DNA of 64,000 bases, from assembly GCA_032252755.1 (NCBI GenBank), contig JAVUPY010000059.1, positions 84,873 to 148,872 of the forward strand, read 5' to 3'. The notes beneath the pieces were generated by a model. The model saw only the letters and a list, made by a program, of their open reading frames with translations, made no database searches and was not told the DNA's origin. The first letter of the stretch is position 1, and the number at the start of each line of letters is the position of its first letter. The position numbers were made by a program, and so were the translations under genes. Below are positions 17,676 through 26,904 of this stretch, piece by piece. This stretch comes from Terriglobia bacterium. GTDB lineage: Bacteria; Acidobacteriota; Terriglobia; Terriglobales; Acidobacteriaceae.

Positions 17676-18818
17676 ATGCACATTGACGATCTACTGCGTA
17701 TCGCGATGGAGCGCAAGGCCTCCGACTTGCATTTGAAGGTCGGGAACTACCCGCACATCCGCGTCGACGGTGAACTGGTTCCGCTGAGCGACCACCCGCG
17801 CGTGAGCGCCGAGGACATGCTGAACATGGCCTTCAGCATGATGTCGAACCGGCAGAAGCAAAAGTTTAAGGAGTCGGCCGAACTCGATATGGCCTATGGG
17901 GTCGCCGGGTTGGGCCGGTTCCGCGTGAACGTTTTTCAGCAGCGCGGGAACGTCGGACTCGTACTCCGCATGATTCCAACGAAGATCCGCTCGCTCGACG
18001 AGTTGTACCTGCCCACCATCATTGAAAAGATTTGCGACGAGTCGCGCGGGTTGGTGCTGGTCACGGGCGTTACGGGTTCCGGTAAATCGACCACGCTAGC
18101 GGCGATGATCGACCGCATCAACTCGATGCGACCGGAGCACATTATCACCATCGAGGACCCGATCGAATTCCTGCATCGCGATAAAAAGGGTTTCGTCAAC
18201 CAGCGCGAAGTGGAAGTGGATACGCCATCGTTCGGTTCAGCATTGCGCGCCAGCTTGCGCCAGGACCCCGACGTGATTCTGGTTGGCGAAATGCGCGATT
18301 TGGAAACGATCCAGACCGCGCTGCACGCGGCCGAAACCGGCCACATGGTGTTCTCGACGTTGCACACTTTAGACGCAGTGGAAACGATCAACCGCATCAT
18401 CTCTGTCTTTCCGCCCCCGGAGCAGAAGCAGATTCGCCTGCAACTCGCGGCAACTCTGCGCGGCGTCATCAGCCAGCGCCTGGTAAAGCGCTCGGACGGT
18501 GCAGGGCGAGTTCCCGCGGTCGAGGTGCTGATCTCAACGGCGTATATTCGCGAGTGCATCATTACGCCCGAGAAGACGCGCGGAATCAAAGATGCGTTGG
18601 CGCAGGGCACCTCTCAGTACGGCATGCAGACCTTCGACCAATCCCTCTACGATCTTTTGCAGCAAGGATTGATCAGCTACGAAACGGCGCTGGAGAATGC
18701 GTCGAACCCGGACGATTTCAAGTTGCGCGTACAAGGAATTTCAGGAACGGCGGAATCGACGCGCGAGATGGAGGGCTCCGGAATCGGCGGATTGGGCCAC
18801 GGCGCATCGCGGTTCTGA
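17676..18818 (+). CDS. pilT: Type IV pilus retraction ATPase PilT
   Basis: Hexameric cytoplasmic motor that disassembles type IV pili for twitching. The 380-residue protein begins MHIDDLLRIAMERKASDLHL, an Asp-box-like N-domain, has the Walker A loop GVTGSGKSTT near residue 132, IITIEDPIEF, the Walker B region LRQDPDVILVGEMRD, and AETGHMVFSTLHT. The AIRNLIRE-type C-terminal element is present in variant form. No other pilus genes are beside it in this window. A hairpin terminator follows directly. Confidence 0.96.
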   Translation: MHIDDLLRIAMERKASDLHLKVGNYPHIRVDGELVPLSDHPRVSAEDMLNMAFSMMSNRQKQKFKESAELDMAYGVAGLGRFRVNVFQQRGNVGLVLRMIPTKIRSLDELYLPTIIEKICDESRGLVLVTGVTGSGKSTTLAAMIDRINSMRPEHIITIEDPIEFLHRDKKGFVNQREVEVDTPSFGSALRASLRQDPDVILVGEMRDLETIQTALHAAETGHMVFSTLHTLDAVETINRIISVFPPPEQKQIRLQLAATLRGVISQRLVKRSDGAGRVPAVEVLISTAYIRECIITPEKTRGIKDALAQGTSQYGMQTFDQSLYDLLQQGLISYETALENASNPDDFKLRVQGISGTAESTREMEGSGIGGLGHGASRF

Positions 18819-18833
18819 ATCTTGCAGAAGCAG

Positions 18834-18867
18834 AAGAGGCGGACAACTCTGTCCGCCTCTCTTTGTG
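18834..18867 (+). terminator. Intrinsic terminator after pilT
   Basis: GAGGCGGACA and TGTCCGCCTC pair perfectly across a four-base loop (stem 18836-18859), followed by TCTTTGTG. It lies 16 bp after the pilT stop. Confidence 0.85.
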
Positions 18868-19037
18868 CAACACGCGAAAGTGAACTCTCTTCCTCCGTCT
18901 CTGTAAAACCTTTTGACGGTGAAAGCACTCCTAACAAGTACCAACAAATTCATGCAACGCGAGAAGTCGTTTGCGTGAATGTCCCGCACGGTCCCCCTTC
19001 CCCGTTAGCTGGACACCCAAATTCGAAAGGAGTCTCT

Positions 19038-19598
19038 GTGAAGAAAGTCGCCTTCTTCGTTCTTCTGCTCACCCAATTTTCCGTTCTGGCACTGGCGCAG
19101 AGTTCAGGTGCATCGACAACGTCAGAACAGAACGGCTCGGCTGAGGCATACTTCGGCTTCGCTCACGTGACGGGCGACCTTGGCCAGAATGGATGGGAAC
19201 TCTCCGGTGCGAAAAATTTCAACCAGTACCTTGCGGCCGAAGCGGATTTCACGGGCTCGTATGGCAATACCTCGATTCTCACTACCACCTTCAAGCAACA
19301 TCAATATTCGTTCCTGTTTGGTCCGAAGGTGATGTTTAACTTGGAGAATACGGACAGATGGACGCCATTCGCACATCTTCTATTCGGCGTAGGACACATG
19401 GGGCTCGACTCTAATGTCCCGGGCGTTACGGATGGAGACACGTCTTTTGCGTGGGCGCTCGGTGGGGGCATTGATTACAACATCACCCATAACATTGCGG
19501 CGCGCGGCAAAGTCGATATCTTCCACACGGACTACTTCGGTACCGGCGACGCGCATGCGCGCTACGGATTTGGACTCGTCTACAAGTTCGGGCGCTGA
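19038..19598 (+). CDS. Outer-membrane beta-barrel protein
   Basis: 186 residues. A signal peptide (KKVAFFVLLLTQFSVLALAQ) is followed by alternating strands: AEAYFGFAHVTGDLGQNG, LAAEADFTGSYGN, QYSFLFGPKVMFN, PFAHLLFGVGHMG, FAWALGGGIDYNI, IAARGKVDIFHTDYFG and a terminal YGFGLVYKFGR, which ends in an aromatic outer-membrane signal-like residue run. This is an eight-stranded OmpA/OmpW-like barrel pattern. The start is the GTG at 19038, chosen because AAAGGAG sits six bases upstream and the signal peptide starts there. Function unknown. Confidence 0.8.
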   Translation: MKKVAFFVLLLTQFSVLALAQSSGASTTSEQNGSAEAYFGFAHVTGDLGQNGWELSGAKNFNQYLAAEADFTGSYGNTSILTTTFKQHQYSFLFGPKVMFNLENTDRWTPFAHLLFGVGHMGLDSNVPGVTDGDTSFAWALGGGIDYNITHNIAARGKVDIFHTDYFGTGDAHARYGFGLVYKFGR

Positions 19599-19678
19599 AC
19601 ACGATCGGGATGGGCAAGCGCGGAGCGGTTCACGTCCGCGCCCTTGCGCCTTTTAGCCGGTCACGATAATTTGACGGG

Positions 19679-20251
19679 ATGGCCTTCCGCCGCTCCCGAA
19701 CCGCAAAAACGTACGACGAGAATTCGCTCTACGAGTACGCTGTAGGCGCGCTAAGCCGCAAAATGCGCACGGTCGCTGAAATCAAGCGCCTTATGCGACA
19801 ACGTGTACACGCGCAGTCTGATGGGGCCGAACTCATAGAGAAAGTGATTGAGCGGCTGAAACAGCTGCGCTATCTCAACGACACGCAGTATGCGACCTCC
19901 TACTCGCAATACCGGCAAGAGAATGAGAAGTTCGGCCGGATGCGAGTAGTGCAGGACCTGAAAGCCAAAGGTGTTCATTCGGACGTAATAGATAAGACCG
20001 TGGCGGCAGCGTACTCGGGCGTGAACGAGGAGAAGCTGGCGCGGGATTTCCTGCAGAAGAAGCGCGCGAAGAAGCCGAGGGATCAGAAAGAATCCGCTCG
20101 GCTCTTCCGCATGCTGGTTCGGGCGGGGTTCAGTTCGCGCGCCATCTTCAAGGTCCTGAAATCCTGGGACGTCGAAGACGAGACGCTGAGCGCGCTGGAG
20201 CAGGAGCGGGCGGACGCAGAACTCGCAGCGCAGGCGGAGCGGGACGAATGA
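19679..20251 (+). CDS. recX: Regulatory protein RecX
   Basis: A modulator of RecA filament growth. The 190-residue protein has the three-helix repeats of RecX: YEYAVGALSRKMRTVAEIKRLM, VIERLKQLRYLNDTQYATSYSQYR, GRMRVVQDLKAKGVHSDVI, and a final ARLFRMLVRAGFSSRAIFKVL. It overlaps the DNA-glycosylase gene by four bases (ATGA at 20248-20251), so both are translated from one message. The combination is a small DNA-repair operon. recA itself is not in the window. Confidence 0.9.
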   Translation: MAFRRSRTAKTYDENSLYEYAVGALSRKMRTVAEIKRLMRQRVHAQSDGAELIEKVIERLKQLRYLNDTQYATSYSQYRQENEKFGRMRVVQDLKAKGVHSDVIDKTVAAAYSGVNEEKLARDFLQKKRAKKPRDQKESARLFRMLVRAGFSSRAIFKVLKSWDVEDETLSALEQERADAELAAQAERDE

Positions 20252-20895
20252 GCCCGCGCCAGCCGGATTTCACCGAAGCCGTCGAGCACCTCAAGAACGC
20301 CGATCCGAAGCTGGCAGAGCTGATCGAGCGCGTCGGTCCGTGCACGATGCAGATACGGCATCATCACAGCATCTTCTATACGCTGATGCGGGCAATCACT
20401 TACCAGCAACTCGCGGGAGCGGCAGCGGCAAAAATCCTGGCGAGAGTGGAACTGTGCTGCTCCGGTAACGGGACTCAGCCGACGCCGGAGCAGGTGCTGG
20501 CGGCCTCGGACGAGGCGCTGCGTGGGGCAGGACTATCCCGAAACAAAATGGCGGCGATCCGCGATCTCGCGACGAAGACTCTGGACGGAACCGTGCCGGA
20601 ACTCTCGGCAATTCGCTCAATGAATGATGAAGAGATCATTGAGCGCATTACCCAAGTGCGGGGAATCGGGCGCTGGACCGTGGAGATGCTGCTGATCTTC
20701 CGGCTAGGCCGACGTGACGTATTGCCCGTGGACGACTACGGCGTTCGCAAAGGCGCGCAGGTTACGTATCGCATGCGCAAGCTGCCGAACAAAGAACGCC
20801 TGACGAAAGTCGCGGAGAAGTGGCGGCCCTGGAGGAGTATCGGAAGTTGGTATATGTGGCGCGCGCTGGAGATCAAGACGGTGGGAGAGAAGTAA
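20248..20895 (+). CDS. DNA-3-methyladenine glycosylase II (AlkA-like)
   Basis: Base-excision repair of alkylated purines. The 215-residue HhH-GPD protein has FYTLMRAITYQQLAGAAAA, the helix-hairpin-helix VRGIGRWTVEMLLIF, and LPVDDYGVRKG with the catalytic Asp (second Asp of VDDYG). It lacks the N-terminal Ada-like or TBP-like extension of E. coli AlkA, as in the shorter family members. It is translationally coupled to recX. Confidence 0.9.
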   Translation: MSPRQPDFTEAVEHLKNADPKLAELIERVGPCTMQIRHHHSIFYTLMRAITYQQLAGAAAAKILARVELCCSGNGTQPTPEQVLAASDEALRGAGLSRNKMAAIRDLATKTLDGTVPELSAIRSMNDEEIIERITQVRGIGRWTVEMLLIFRLGRRDVLPVDDYGVRKGAQVTYRMRKLPNKERLTKVAEKWRPWRSIGSWYMWRALEIKTVGEK

Positions 20896-20995
20896 AAACG
20901 TGGTTCGTGCAGCGTGACTCGAACTGCGGCGTAAGTGAGACCCTCCCGCCACCGTGGGGCGGAACCGCTATTTCAGAGTCACGTCGAATTTCGCT

Positions 20996-21328
20996 TTACT
21001 GTTGCGTCGGGTCGTAGGGGAGAGTCGTGGCCGCCGTTCCGTTCGAGACGTCGAAGGTGATGGGGCGCTTGGGGACTTCGGGCAAATTGATGATGCTGGC
21101 GCGGCCATCGGAGTCGGTGCGGATTTCGAGATCGAGTTTGTGCCAGCCAAAGGCGCCATAGCGAATCAGGGTGTGAATGCGGGCGTTGTAGATCGGCTTT
21201 CCGGATGAATCCATCACATGAAAATCGGCTGCGCAGGAGCCGAGGTCGGCGCTGATTTTAGGAGCATCGGCGGCCATCGCCGAAAGCGAGAGCACAAGTA
21301 ACAGGGCAAGAGTTCGCATCGAAGTCAT
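20996..21328 (-). CDS. Small secreted protein, carboxypeptidase-regulatory-like
   Basis: 110 residues. Signal peptide MRTLALLLVLSLSAMAA (ATG at 21319 is an alternative start to 21328). The mature part FHVMDSSGKPIYNARIHTL, then DLEIRTDSDGRASIINLPEVP, is the classic beta-sandwich pattern of carboxypeptidase-regulatory-like or TonB-plug-like extension domains. The protein is short and of unknown role. It is convergent with the glycosylase gene and divergent from alaS. Confidence 0.7.
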   Translation of the reverse strand: MTSMRTLALLLVLSLSAMAADAPKISADLGSCAADFHVMDSSGKPIYNARIHTLIRYGAFGWHKLDLEIRTDSDGRASIINLPEVPKRPITFDVSNGTAATTLPYDPTQQ

Positions 21329-21399
21329 CGTAGCACTCTAACGAGCATGCGTTAAACGGCACTGTCGGGCCGAATGTTAAAATCGAAGGTTCGAGACCT

Positions 21400-21443
21400 G
21401 GTGCGCGAACGAGACGTTCGCGCCACTGCCGGCGAGACGTCGG
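21400..21443. other. Two adjacent hairpins upstream of alaS
   Basis: GCGCGAACG/CGTTCGCGC pair across AGA (about 21402-21422), followed by GCCGGCG/CGTCGGC across AGA, and the element ends GGCGCTACG. A similar tail (CGGCGCTAC) ends a hairpin near 25590-25610. It is probably an extragenic repeat rather than a tRNA-responsive leader; no T-box motifs are seen. Confidence 0.5.
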
Positions 21444-21464
21444 CGCTACGAAAGACCCTCTCTT

Positions 21465-24197
21465 ATGCTTAGCGGCAACGAAATTCGTCGCATGTTCCTG
21501 GACTTCTTTGTCCAAAAGGGCCACAAGGAAGTCCACTCGTCTTCGCTTGTTCCGGCAAACGATCCGACCCTGCTCTTCACCAACGCCGGAATGAATCAAT
21601 TCAAGGACGTTTTCCTTGGGCTCGAGAAGCGCGATTACTCGCGAGCGACCACGTCCCAGAAGTGCGTGCGCGCCGGCGGCAAGCACAACGATCTGGAGAA
21701 CGTGGGGTTCACGAACCGTCACCATACGTTCTTCGAGATGCTGGGCAATTTCAGCTTCGGCGATTACTTCAAGAAGGACGCCGTCGCCTACGCGTGGGAA
21801 CTGGTGACCTCGCCGAATTGGTTCAACATTCCGGCGTCGAAGCTCTTCGTCACTATTTTCAAGGGCGAGAACGGGGTTCCGCGCGATGAAGAGGCTTACG
21901 GGCATTGGGTCGCGCAGGGAGTGGAGAAGAGCCGCATCTACGAGATGGGGATGAAGGACAACTTCTGGGCAATGGGCGACACGGGGCCGTGCGGGCCGTG
22001 CTCGGAGATTCATTTCGACATGGGAGCGATCGCCAGCAGCGAAGGCCACACCGATTGCGAGTTCGGGTGCGAATGCGGGCGATACGTCGAGATCTGGAAC
22101 CTGGTTTTCATGCAGTTCGACCGCGATGCGAGCGGGAAGTTGAACCCACTGCCGAAACCGTCGATCGATACCGGAGCGGGCCTGGAGCGCGTGACGGCGG
22201 TGATGCAGGGCGTAGTTTCGAATTACGAAACCGATTTGTTTATCCCGCTAATCAAGCGGGCGGCGGAGTTGACCGGGGTATCGCTGGCGAAGGAAGACAA
22301 GCGCGAGGATGAGGAGATCAAGACGCATACGGGCGCGGCTTCGCTGCGGGTAATTGCAGATCATGCTCGGGCGGCGACGTTTTTGATTGCCGATGGAGTG
22401 CTGCCGGCGAATGAGGGTCGCGGGTATGTGCTGCGGAAGATCATTCGGCGCGCGATTCGGCATGGGCGTCTGCTGGGGCAGAACAGGCCGTTCCTCTTCG
22501 AGATGGTCCACGCAGTGCGCGACGAGATGCAGGGCGCGTATCCGGAGCTAAAGGAAGCGGCGGAACGGGTTTCAAAGGTCGTGCATACGGAAGAGACGCG
22601 GTTCGCGCACACGCTGGATATCGGGTTGAAGCGACTGGAAGACGACCTTGCGCCGCTGGTGAAGACGAGGCAGGAGCATCCGTCAGCACGCGCGATGTAC
22701 TCGGGCGAGAAGGCGTTCAAGCTGTACGACACGTTTGGTCTGCCGTTGGACTTCATGGTGGACGCGGCCCGTGACCAGGGGATTCTGTTCGACCAGCCCG
22801 GATTCGATCGCGCGATGGAAGAGCAGCGCTCGACCGCACGGGCTAGTTGGAAGGGCGCGGCGAAGCAGACGGCTAATCCGGCGTATAGCGCGTTGCCGGC
22901 GAGCGTTTTCGAGGGCTATCGGCAGACGGAGTCAGACGATTGCGAGGTGCTGGCCATCATCAAGGGCGGTACCGGCGCACGCGAGCTGAAACCTGGCGAA
23001 GAGGGCGAGGTCATTCTCGATCACACGCCGTTCTACGCCGAGGCTGGCGGGCAGGTCGGGGATCGCGGGTGGCTGTACAGCGGAGACCGCACTGTTGTGG
23101 TTGCGGAGGTTACGGGCGTGCATTACCCGGTTCAGGGCGTTCGCGCGCATACGATCATTGCGCGGCAACCTATCGTCGTCGGCGACAAGGTAGACGCGGT
23201 TGTCGATACCGAGCGCCGCGAGGCGACCATGCGTCACCACACCGGCACGCACCTGTTACATGCGGCGCTGCGGAACGTGCTGGGAACGCATGTGAAGCAG
23301 GCTGGGTCGCTGGTCGATCCGGAGCATCTGCGCTTCGACTTCTCGCACTTCACCGGCGTGGCGGATTCGGAGCTGCAGGACATCGAGGACCTGGCGAACA
23401 AAGAGGTCCTGAAGAACGATCGCGTTGAGGTGATCGAGGATGTGCCGATTGATGTGGCGGTCAACGAGTATCACGCGATGGCGCTGTTCGGCGAAAAGTA
23501 CGGCGACAAGGTGCGCGTGATCCGGATCGGCGATTTCTCGACCGAGCTTTGCGGCGGCACGCACACAAAAGCCACGGGCGAGATCGGGCTGATCAAGGTT
23601 CTGAGCGAAGGTTCGGTTTCGAGCGGCGTGCGAAGACTCGAAGCGGTGGCCGGAGAGGTCTCACTGCTCCACTTCCGCAAGGATCATGAACTGGAAGGCG
23701 TGGTGTCGTCGCTGGTGGGACGCAAGAGCGAGGGGTCACCGGCTGAGGCGCTGCGGGCGGAGTTGGACAAGCGCGAGGAAGAACTCAAGCGCCTGCGCAA
23801 GGAGCTCGAGCAGGTACGAATGAAGTCGGCGGCATCGTCGGTGGCTTCGGCGGATCAGAACGCGCGGACCGTGAAGGGCGTGAAAGTGCTGGCCCAGCGT
23901 GCGGACAACCTCGAGCGCCCACAACTGCGCACATTGGTCGATAACCTGCGCAACAAACTTGGCTCCGGCGTGGTCATCATCGGCTCGGTCGCCGACGGCA
24001 AGGTGGCGATCATCGTCGGGGTGACGAAAGACCTCACCGATAAGGTGCCGGCTGGAAAAGTTGTCGGACAGGTTGCGAAGGTTGTCGGCGGGTCGGGCGG
24101 TGGAAGGCCGGACCTGGCGGAAGCGGGTGGGAAGAATCCTGAGGCGCTGGATCAGGCGCTGAGGGAGAGCTACGGGGTTGTGGAGAGCATGCTGTGA
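21465..24197 (+). CDS. alaS: Alanyl-tRNA synthetase
   Basis: Charges tRNA-Ala. The 910-residue protein begins [20 protein letters not shown], has the class II core with [19 protein letters not shown] and [18 protein letters not shown], the editing domain with [14 protein letters not shown] (zinc-binding His residues) and [14 protein letters not shown], and a C-terminal domain with the coiled part [18 protein letters not shown] and the DHHA1 glycine-rich end [25 protein letters not shown] in pieces. It is full-length and complete. Confidence 0.97.
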   Translation: MLSGNEIRRMFLDFFVQKGHKEVHSSSLVPANDPTLLFTNAGMNQFKDVFLGLEKRDYSRATTSQKCVRAGGKHNDLENVGFTNRHHTFFEMLGNFSFGDYFKKDAVAYAWELVTSPNWFNIPASKLFVTIFKGENGVPRDEEAYGHWVAQGVEKSRIYEMGMKDNFWAMGDTGPCGPCSEIHFDMGAIASSEGHTDCEFGCECGRYVEIWNLVFMQFDRDASGKLNPLPKPSIDTGAGLERVTAVMQGVVSNYETDLFIPLIKRAAELTGVSLAKEDKREDEEIKTHTGAASLRVIADHARAATFLIADGVLPANEGRGYVLRKIIRRAIRHGRLLGQNRPFLFEMVHAVRDEMQGAYPELKEAAERVSKVVHTEETRFAHTLDIGLKRLEDDLAPLVKTRQEHPSARAMYSGEKAFKLYDTFGLPLDFMVDAARDQGILFDQPGFDRAMEEQRSTARASWKGAAKQTANPAYSALPASVFEGYRQTESDDCEVLAIIKGGTGARELKPGEEGEVILDHTPFYAEAGGQVGDRGWLYSGDRTVVVAEVTGVHYPVQGVRAHTIIARQPIVVGDKVDAVVDTERREATMRHHTGTHLLHAALRNVLGTHVKQAGSLVDPEHLRFDFSHFTGVADSELQDIEDLANKEVLKNDRVEVIEDVPIDVAVNEYHAMALFGEKYGDKVRVIRIGDFSTELCGGTHTKATGEIGLIKVLSEGSVSSGVRRLEAVAGEVSLLHFRKDHELEGVVSSLVGRKSEGSPAEALRAELDKREEELKRLRKELEQVRMKSAASSVASADQNARTVKGVKVLAQRADNLERPQLRTLVDNLRNKLGSGVVIIGSVADGKVAIIVGVTKDLTDKVPAGKVVGQVAKVVGGSGGGRPDLAEAGGKNPEALDQALRESYGVVESML

Positions 24198-24202
24198 GCC
24201 CG

Positions 24203-24288
24203 ATTGACGATTGACGATTTTCTCATTGACGATTGAAACCCAAAACCAAGTAGTTCAATCGTCAATGTTGAAATCGTCAATCGTCAAT
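24203..24288. repeat. Head-to-head pair of the 35-bp ATTGACGATT repeat
   Basis: Two 35-bp copies (24203-24237 and 24254-24288) in inverted orientation around a 16-bp loop. Thirty-one of 35 positions pair, with only a central four-base mismatch (TCTC against GTTG). It sits exactly between the convergent alaS and CreD-like genes, so it could act as a bidirectional terminator or transcript stabiliser. A solo copy is at 13590-13624. Confidence 0.9.
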
Positions 24289-24296
24289 TTTCTTTC

Positions 24297-25574
24297 TTAG
24301 TCCAACATACTCGCTCCATTCGCCGGGTTTGCTCTTGCTGGTTTCGGTAATGAGACCTTCGCGAACTTCTCTGCCCATTTGATTCGGCCGGTCATCTGCA
24401 TCACCACGAATAGGGTGATGATGGAACCGATCGTCACCGCGAGTCCGGTGAATCCCTTGAAGAAGAAGGCATAGGAGAACAGCACCAGGTAGATGAACTG
24501 GGAGATGCCGGCCTCGACGGCGGCGAAGCGCATGCCTACGACCAGGCGCAGGTAGCTGATGACGAGGAAGATCGAGACCGCCGAACAGATGAAGAAGGCC
24601 GCGTGGATGTAGATGTGGTCGACGAGGTAGGCGAGCAGCAGGTGGAAGGCGAAGAACGCGGTCGCAAGGAAGAAGTAGTTCATCGGGTGGAGATCGATGT
24701 CGCGCATGGTGGTGATGATCAGCATCAGGAAAAAGAAAAAGAAGAGCGATACGGGTGCGAAGAAGCTGATTTGACCGGCGAGCGGGCCGGGCTGAAGTTT
24801 CTCGGGCATGACCATGCCGATATCGAAGCCGGAGAGCAGGCTTGAATATTTCCAGGTGAGGAGCCAACCATTGCCGCTCGGCTGCTTGTCGGTGGGCGAA
24901 AGCGTGTTTTCGGGGAAATCAATTTCCTTGAAGTTCGTGGTCATCTGCAGGTTGAAATTGCGCACCTGGTTCACTTCCCCGCCGAAACGGTAGCTCCAGT
25001 TATCGAGTCCCTGCGACTTGTAACCGATGTTGTACACGACGGCCTGGTGGGCGGGGACGCGAAGGCTGACCTGGGCGTTGTCAGTGCTGTTGTCGGGCGC
25101 GAGCGGCTGTCCGTTGGCGAGGATGCGGAAGTCGTCGTAGATAGCTTTCGCGGCGGGATAGGGGAAGCGCAGATAGACCAACTGCTCGGTGTCGCTGTCA
25201 TTGCGGAAGGTATAGTCGCCGGCGAAATCGACTTTATAGGTCGCGTACCAGAGCAGGCCTTTCTGGCGGTGCTCAAGGTTGAGGTTGACCTTGATGGCGC
25301 TGGCCTGAAGAGGCAGGTCGTGGCGGACGGAACGCTTCACGTTTTCGACGATCTTACGGCCGTCGATCTCCTTGGTGTTCGTGTCCTCAACTTCTGTCGA
25401 GTACCAGGCAGTTGGCGGCAGTTGCGCCTGTGCGGTTCCCCAGGTGCTGGAGACGCGCTGGCGGAGGTCAGGCGTCAGGCCATTGGTGCGGGCGAGGATG
25501 GTTCCGCCGAGGATCATCCAGGCGATAGAGGTGGCGATGAAGATGAAGACGATGGCGGCGATGCGCTTGATCAT
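24297..25574 (-). CDS. CreD-like inner membrane protein
   Basis: 425 residues. An N-terminal helix (residues 5-25) is followed by a roughly 240-residue extracytoplasmic beta-rich domain, then five to six hydrophobic helices with MRDIDLHPMNYFFLATAFFAFH and LLAYLVDHIYIHAAFFI, the layout of the CreD/Cet family. In other bacteria CreD is linked to envelope stress and colicin E2 tolerance. The creABC partners are absent here, so only the family assignment is supported. It is convergent with alaS. The small protein at 25706 lies about 130 bp upstream on the same strand. Confidence 0.8.
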   Translation of the reverse strand: MIKRIAAIVFIFIATSIAWMILGGTILARTNGLTPDLRQRVSSTWGTAQAQLPPTAWYSTEVEDTNTKEIDGRKIVENVKRSVRHDLPLQASAIKVNLNLEHRQKGLLWYATYKVDFAGDYTFRNDSDTEQLVYLRFPYPAAKAIYDDFRILANGQPLAPDNSTDNAQVSLRVPAHQAVVYNIGYKSQGLDNWSYRFGGEVNQVRNFNLQMTTNFKEIDFPENTLSPTDKQPSGNGWLLTWKYSSLLSGFDIGMVMPEKLQPGPLAGQISFFAPVSLFFFFFLMLIITTMRDIDLHPMNYFFLATAFFAFHLLLAYLVDHIYIHAAFFICSAVSIFLVISYLRLVVGMRFAAVEAGISQFIYLVLFSYAFFFKGFTGLAVTIGSIITLFVVMQMTGRIKWAEKFAKVSLPKPARANPANGASMLD

Positions 25575-25705
25575 AGAGTTCTCCTGGGCCGGGCAGCGCC
25601 CGGCGCTACATCGATTGGGAGCCGCCGACTCCCTCGCTTGCGGAGTACTTTATATTACAAAGTTTTGCAGTTTGCAAATTAATTTTGGAATTTGAACAGC
25701 GTTGT

Positions 25706-26428
25706 CTATTTCTTTGAATCGGTGAGGGGCACGCCGTGCCACGGGCAGAAGTTCCAGTTGCTCTGAACCCTCTCTTTGCCGACGGGACAATACTTCGGCG
25801 GCATGAGGGAATTGAGGGGCAGGTTCCAGGTCCAGGTCTTTTCCGGGCCGGCAAGTTTACGCATGACGACCGAAAAAGAACCGCGCTCTTTGGCGGCGGC
25901 AATCGGTTTTCCGGCCTTGTCCTTTGCCGGGAAGTACAGGATCAAGAGGTTTTCGCCGAGTTTACCGAGAGCATTGACGAAGACTGGGCGCATAACGGTG
26001 GCGAATCCTTGCGCGTCGCCGCTGATCTCAGCTGTCTTGAGGGGTCCATATGTTGCACCGGAGGCATCCTGCAACAGGATGTTCTGCCGCACATCGTCCT
26101 CGCTGAACCATTGGATATTTCCGAAACCGCCCACCTTGCCGACGGCAACAACCAACATGGTGTAGTTGCCCAAAGCGTTGAAGGCGTTCTGCCCCCCACT
26201 GCCGCCATGCGCCTCGGCGGCTGCCTCCCAGAAATCCACCGGGATCCACCAGATCATTCCAGTAGTGTTGTCGCCAGAAACGTGCTGTTGGGTTTCCTGG
26301 ATGATTTCCTCGACCTTCGGCTGAAAGTTGTTAGACGCGGCTGGTGAAGACGGCTGCTGGGCAATCGCAAGTGCAGCAACCATCACGATCAAGAAAACTG
26401 TCGCAATAATACGGAAAGAGAGGCGCAC
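25706..26428 (-). CDS. Secreted protein of unknown function
   Basis: 240 residues with signal peptide ending VAALAIAQ. The body contains TTGMIWWIPVDFWEAAAEA, NYTMLVVAVGKVGGFG and WFSEDDVRQNILLQD. The C-terminal stretch has CPVGKERVQSNWNFCPWHG, two cysteines spaced by thirteen residues with flanking aromatic and His residues, suggestive of a disulfide or metal-binding hook. I do not recognise the family. No partner gene is evident beyond the CreD-like gene downstream. Confidence 0.7.
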   Translation of the reverse strand: MRLSFRIIATVFLIVMVAALAIAQQPSSPAASNNFQPKVEEIIQETQQHVSGDNTTGMIWWIPVDFWEAAAEAHGGSGGQNAFNALGNYTMLVVAVGKVGGFGNIQWFSEDDVRQNILLQDASGATYGPLKTAEISGDAQGFATVMRPVFVNALGKLGENLLILYFPAKDKAGKPIAAAKERGSFSVVMRKLAGPEKTWTWNLPLNSLMPPKYCPVGKERVQSNWNFCPWHGVPLTDSKK

Positions 26429-26894
26429 CGGGATCTCCTTGGGAAATAACTACATATCATGGGTGGTCAGTAACTCCAATGAAAACAAATAGCGCGTGCG
26501 CGGTGGTTACCAAAAGGGCGTTGACCCTTCGTGTTCCGGGGGGTCTGAATTGGGCGGAAATGCCTTGTTTTCTTGGGGTTTTCTCCCCTTCACTACCGTG
26601 ATTCCCCATCTTCTCGCGATTGAATGGGCGGGGGTTACCGACCTATAATCCAAGCACTCTGGGCGCACACAGGTTCTTCAGCGGCCCCCTGCGTCCTTGC
26701 GGTTTTTGAACGAAACAGACCGGGTTAGGCGCCAAAGCGAGCGACGAACCTGGGACCCCGAAACGCTTCGGGGCGAGCCGCGTGGTAGGTAGACGGGAGT
26801 CCGAATGGTTTCGCAGAAGAGCGCAGTGCCAGGCGTGGAGACCCACATCTCCGCGGAGACGGAAAGGACCCAGATCTGCCAAAGGCGGGCTGAT
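26429..26894. other. 466 bp leader/intergenic interval
   Basis: No supported gene. It holds the promoter at 26620-26649, a short CCCCGAA/TTCGGGG hairpin near 26755-26773 and the third copy of the CACATCTG-type repeat (about 26840-26904), whose last bases contain the likely start codon of the transglycosylase. Confidence 0.6.
26620..26649 (+). promoter_or_regulatory. Sigma70-type promoter for the transglycosylase
   Basis: TTGAAT at 26620-26625 and a perfect TATAAT at 26644-26649 with 18 bp between. The leader to the start at 26895 would be about 240 nt. Confidence 0.6.
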
Positions 26895-26904
26895 ATGGGG
26901 CACC
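26840..26904. repeat. CACATCTG-type repeat, divergent copy 3
   Basis: Begins CCCACATCT, has CAGATCTGCC in the middle and ends ATATGGGGCACC, matching the ends of copies 1 and 2. The ATG in its last part is the probable start codon of the lytic transglycosylase. Confidence 0.5.
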
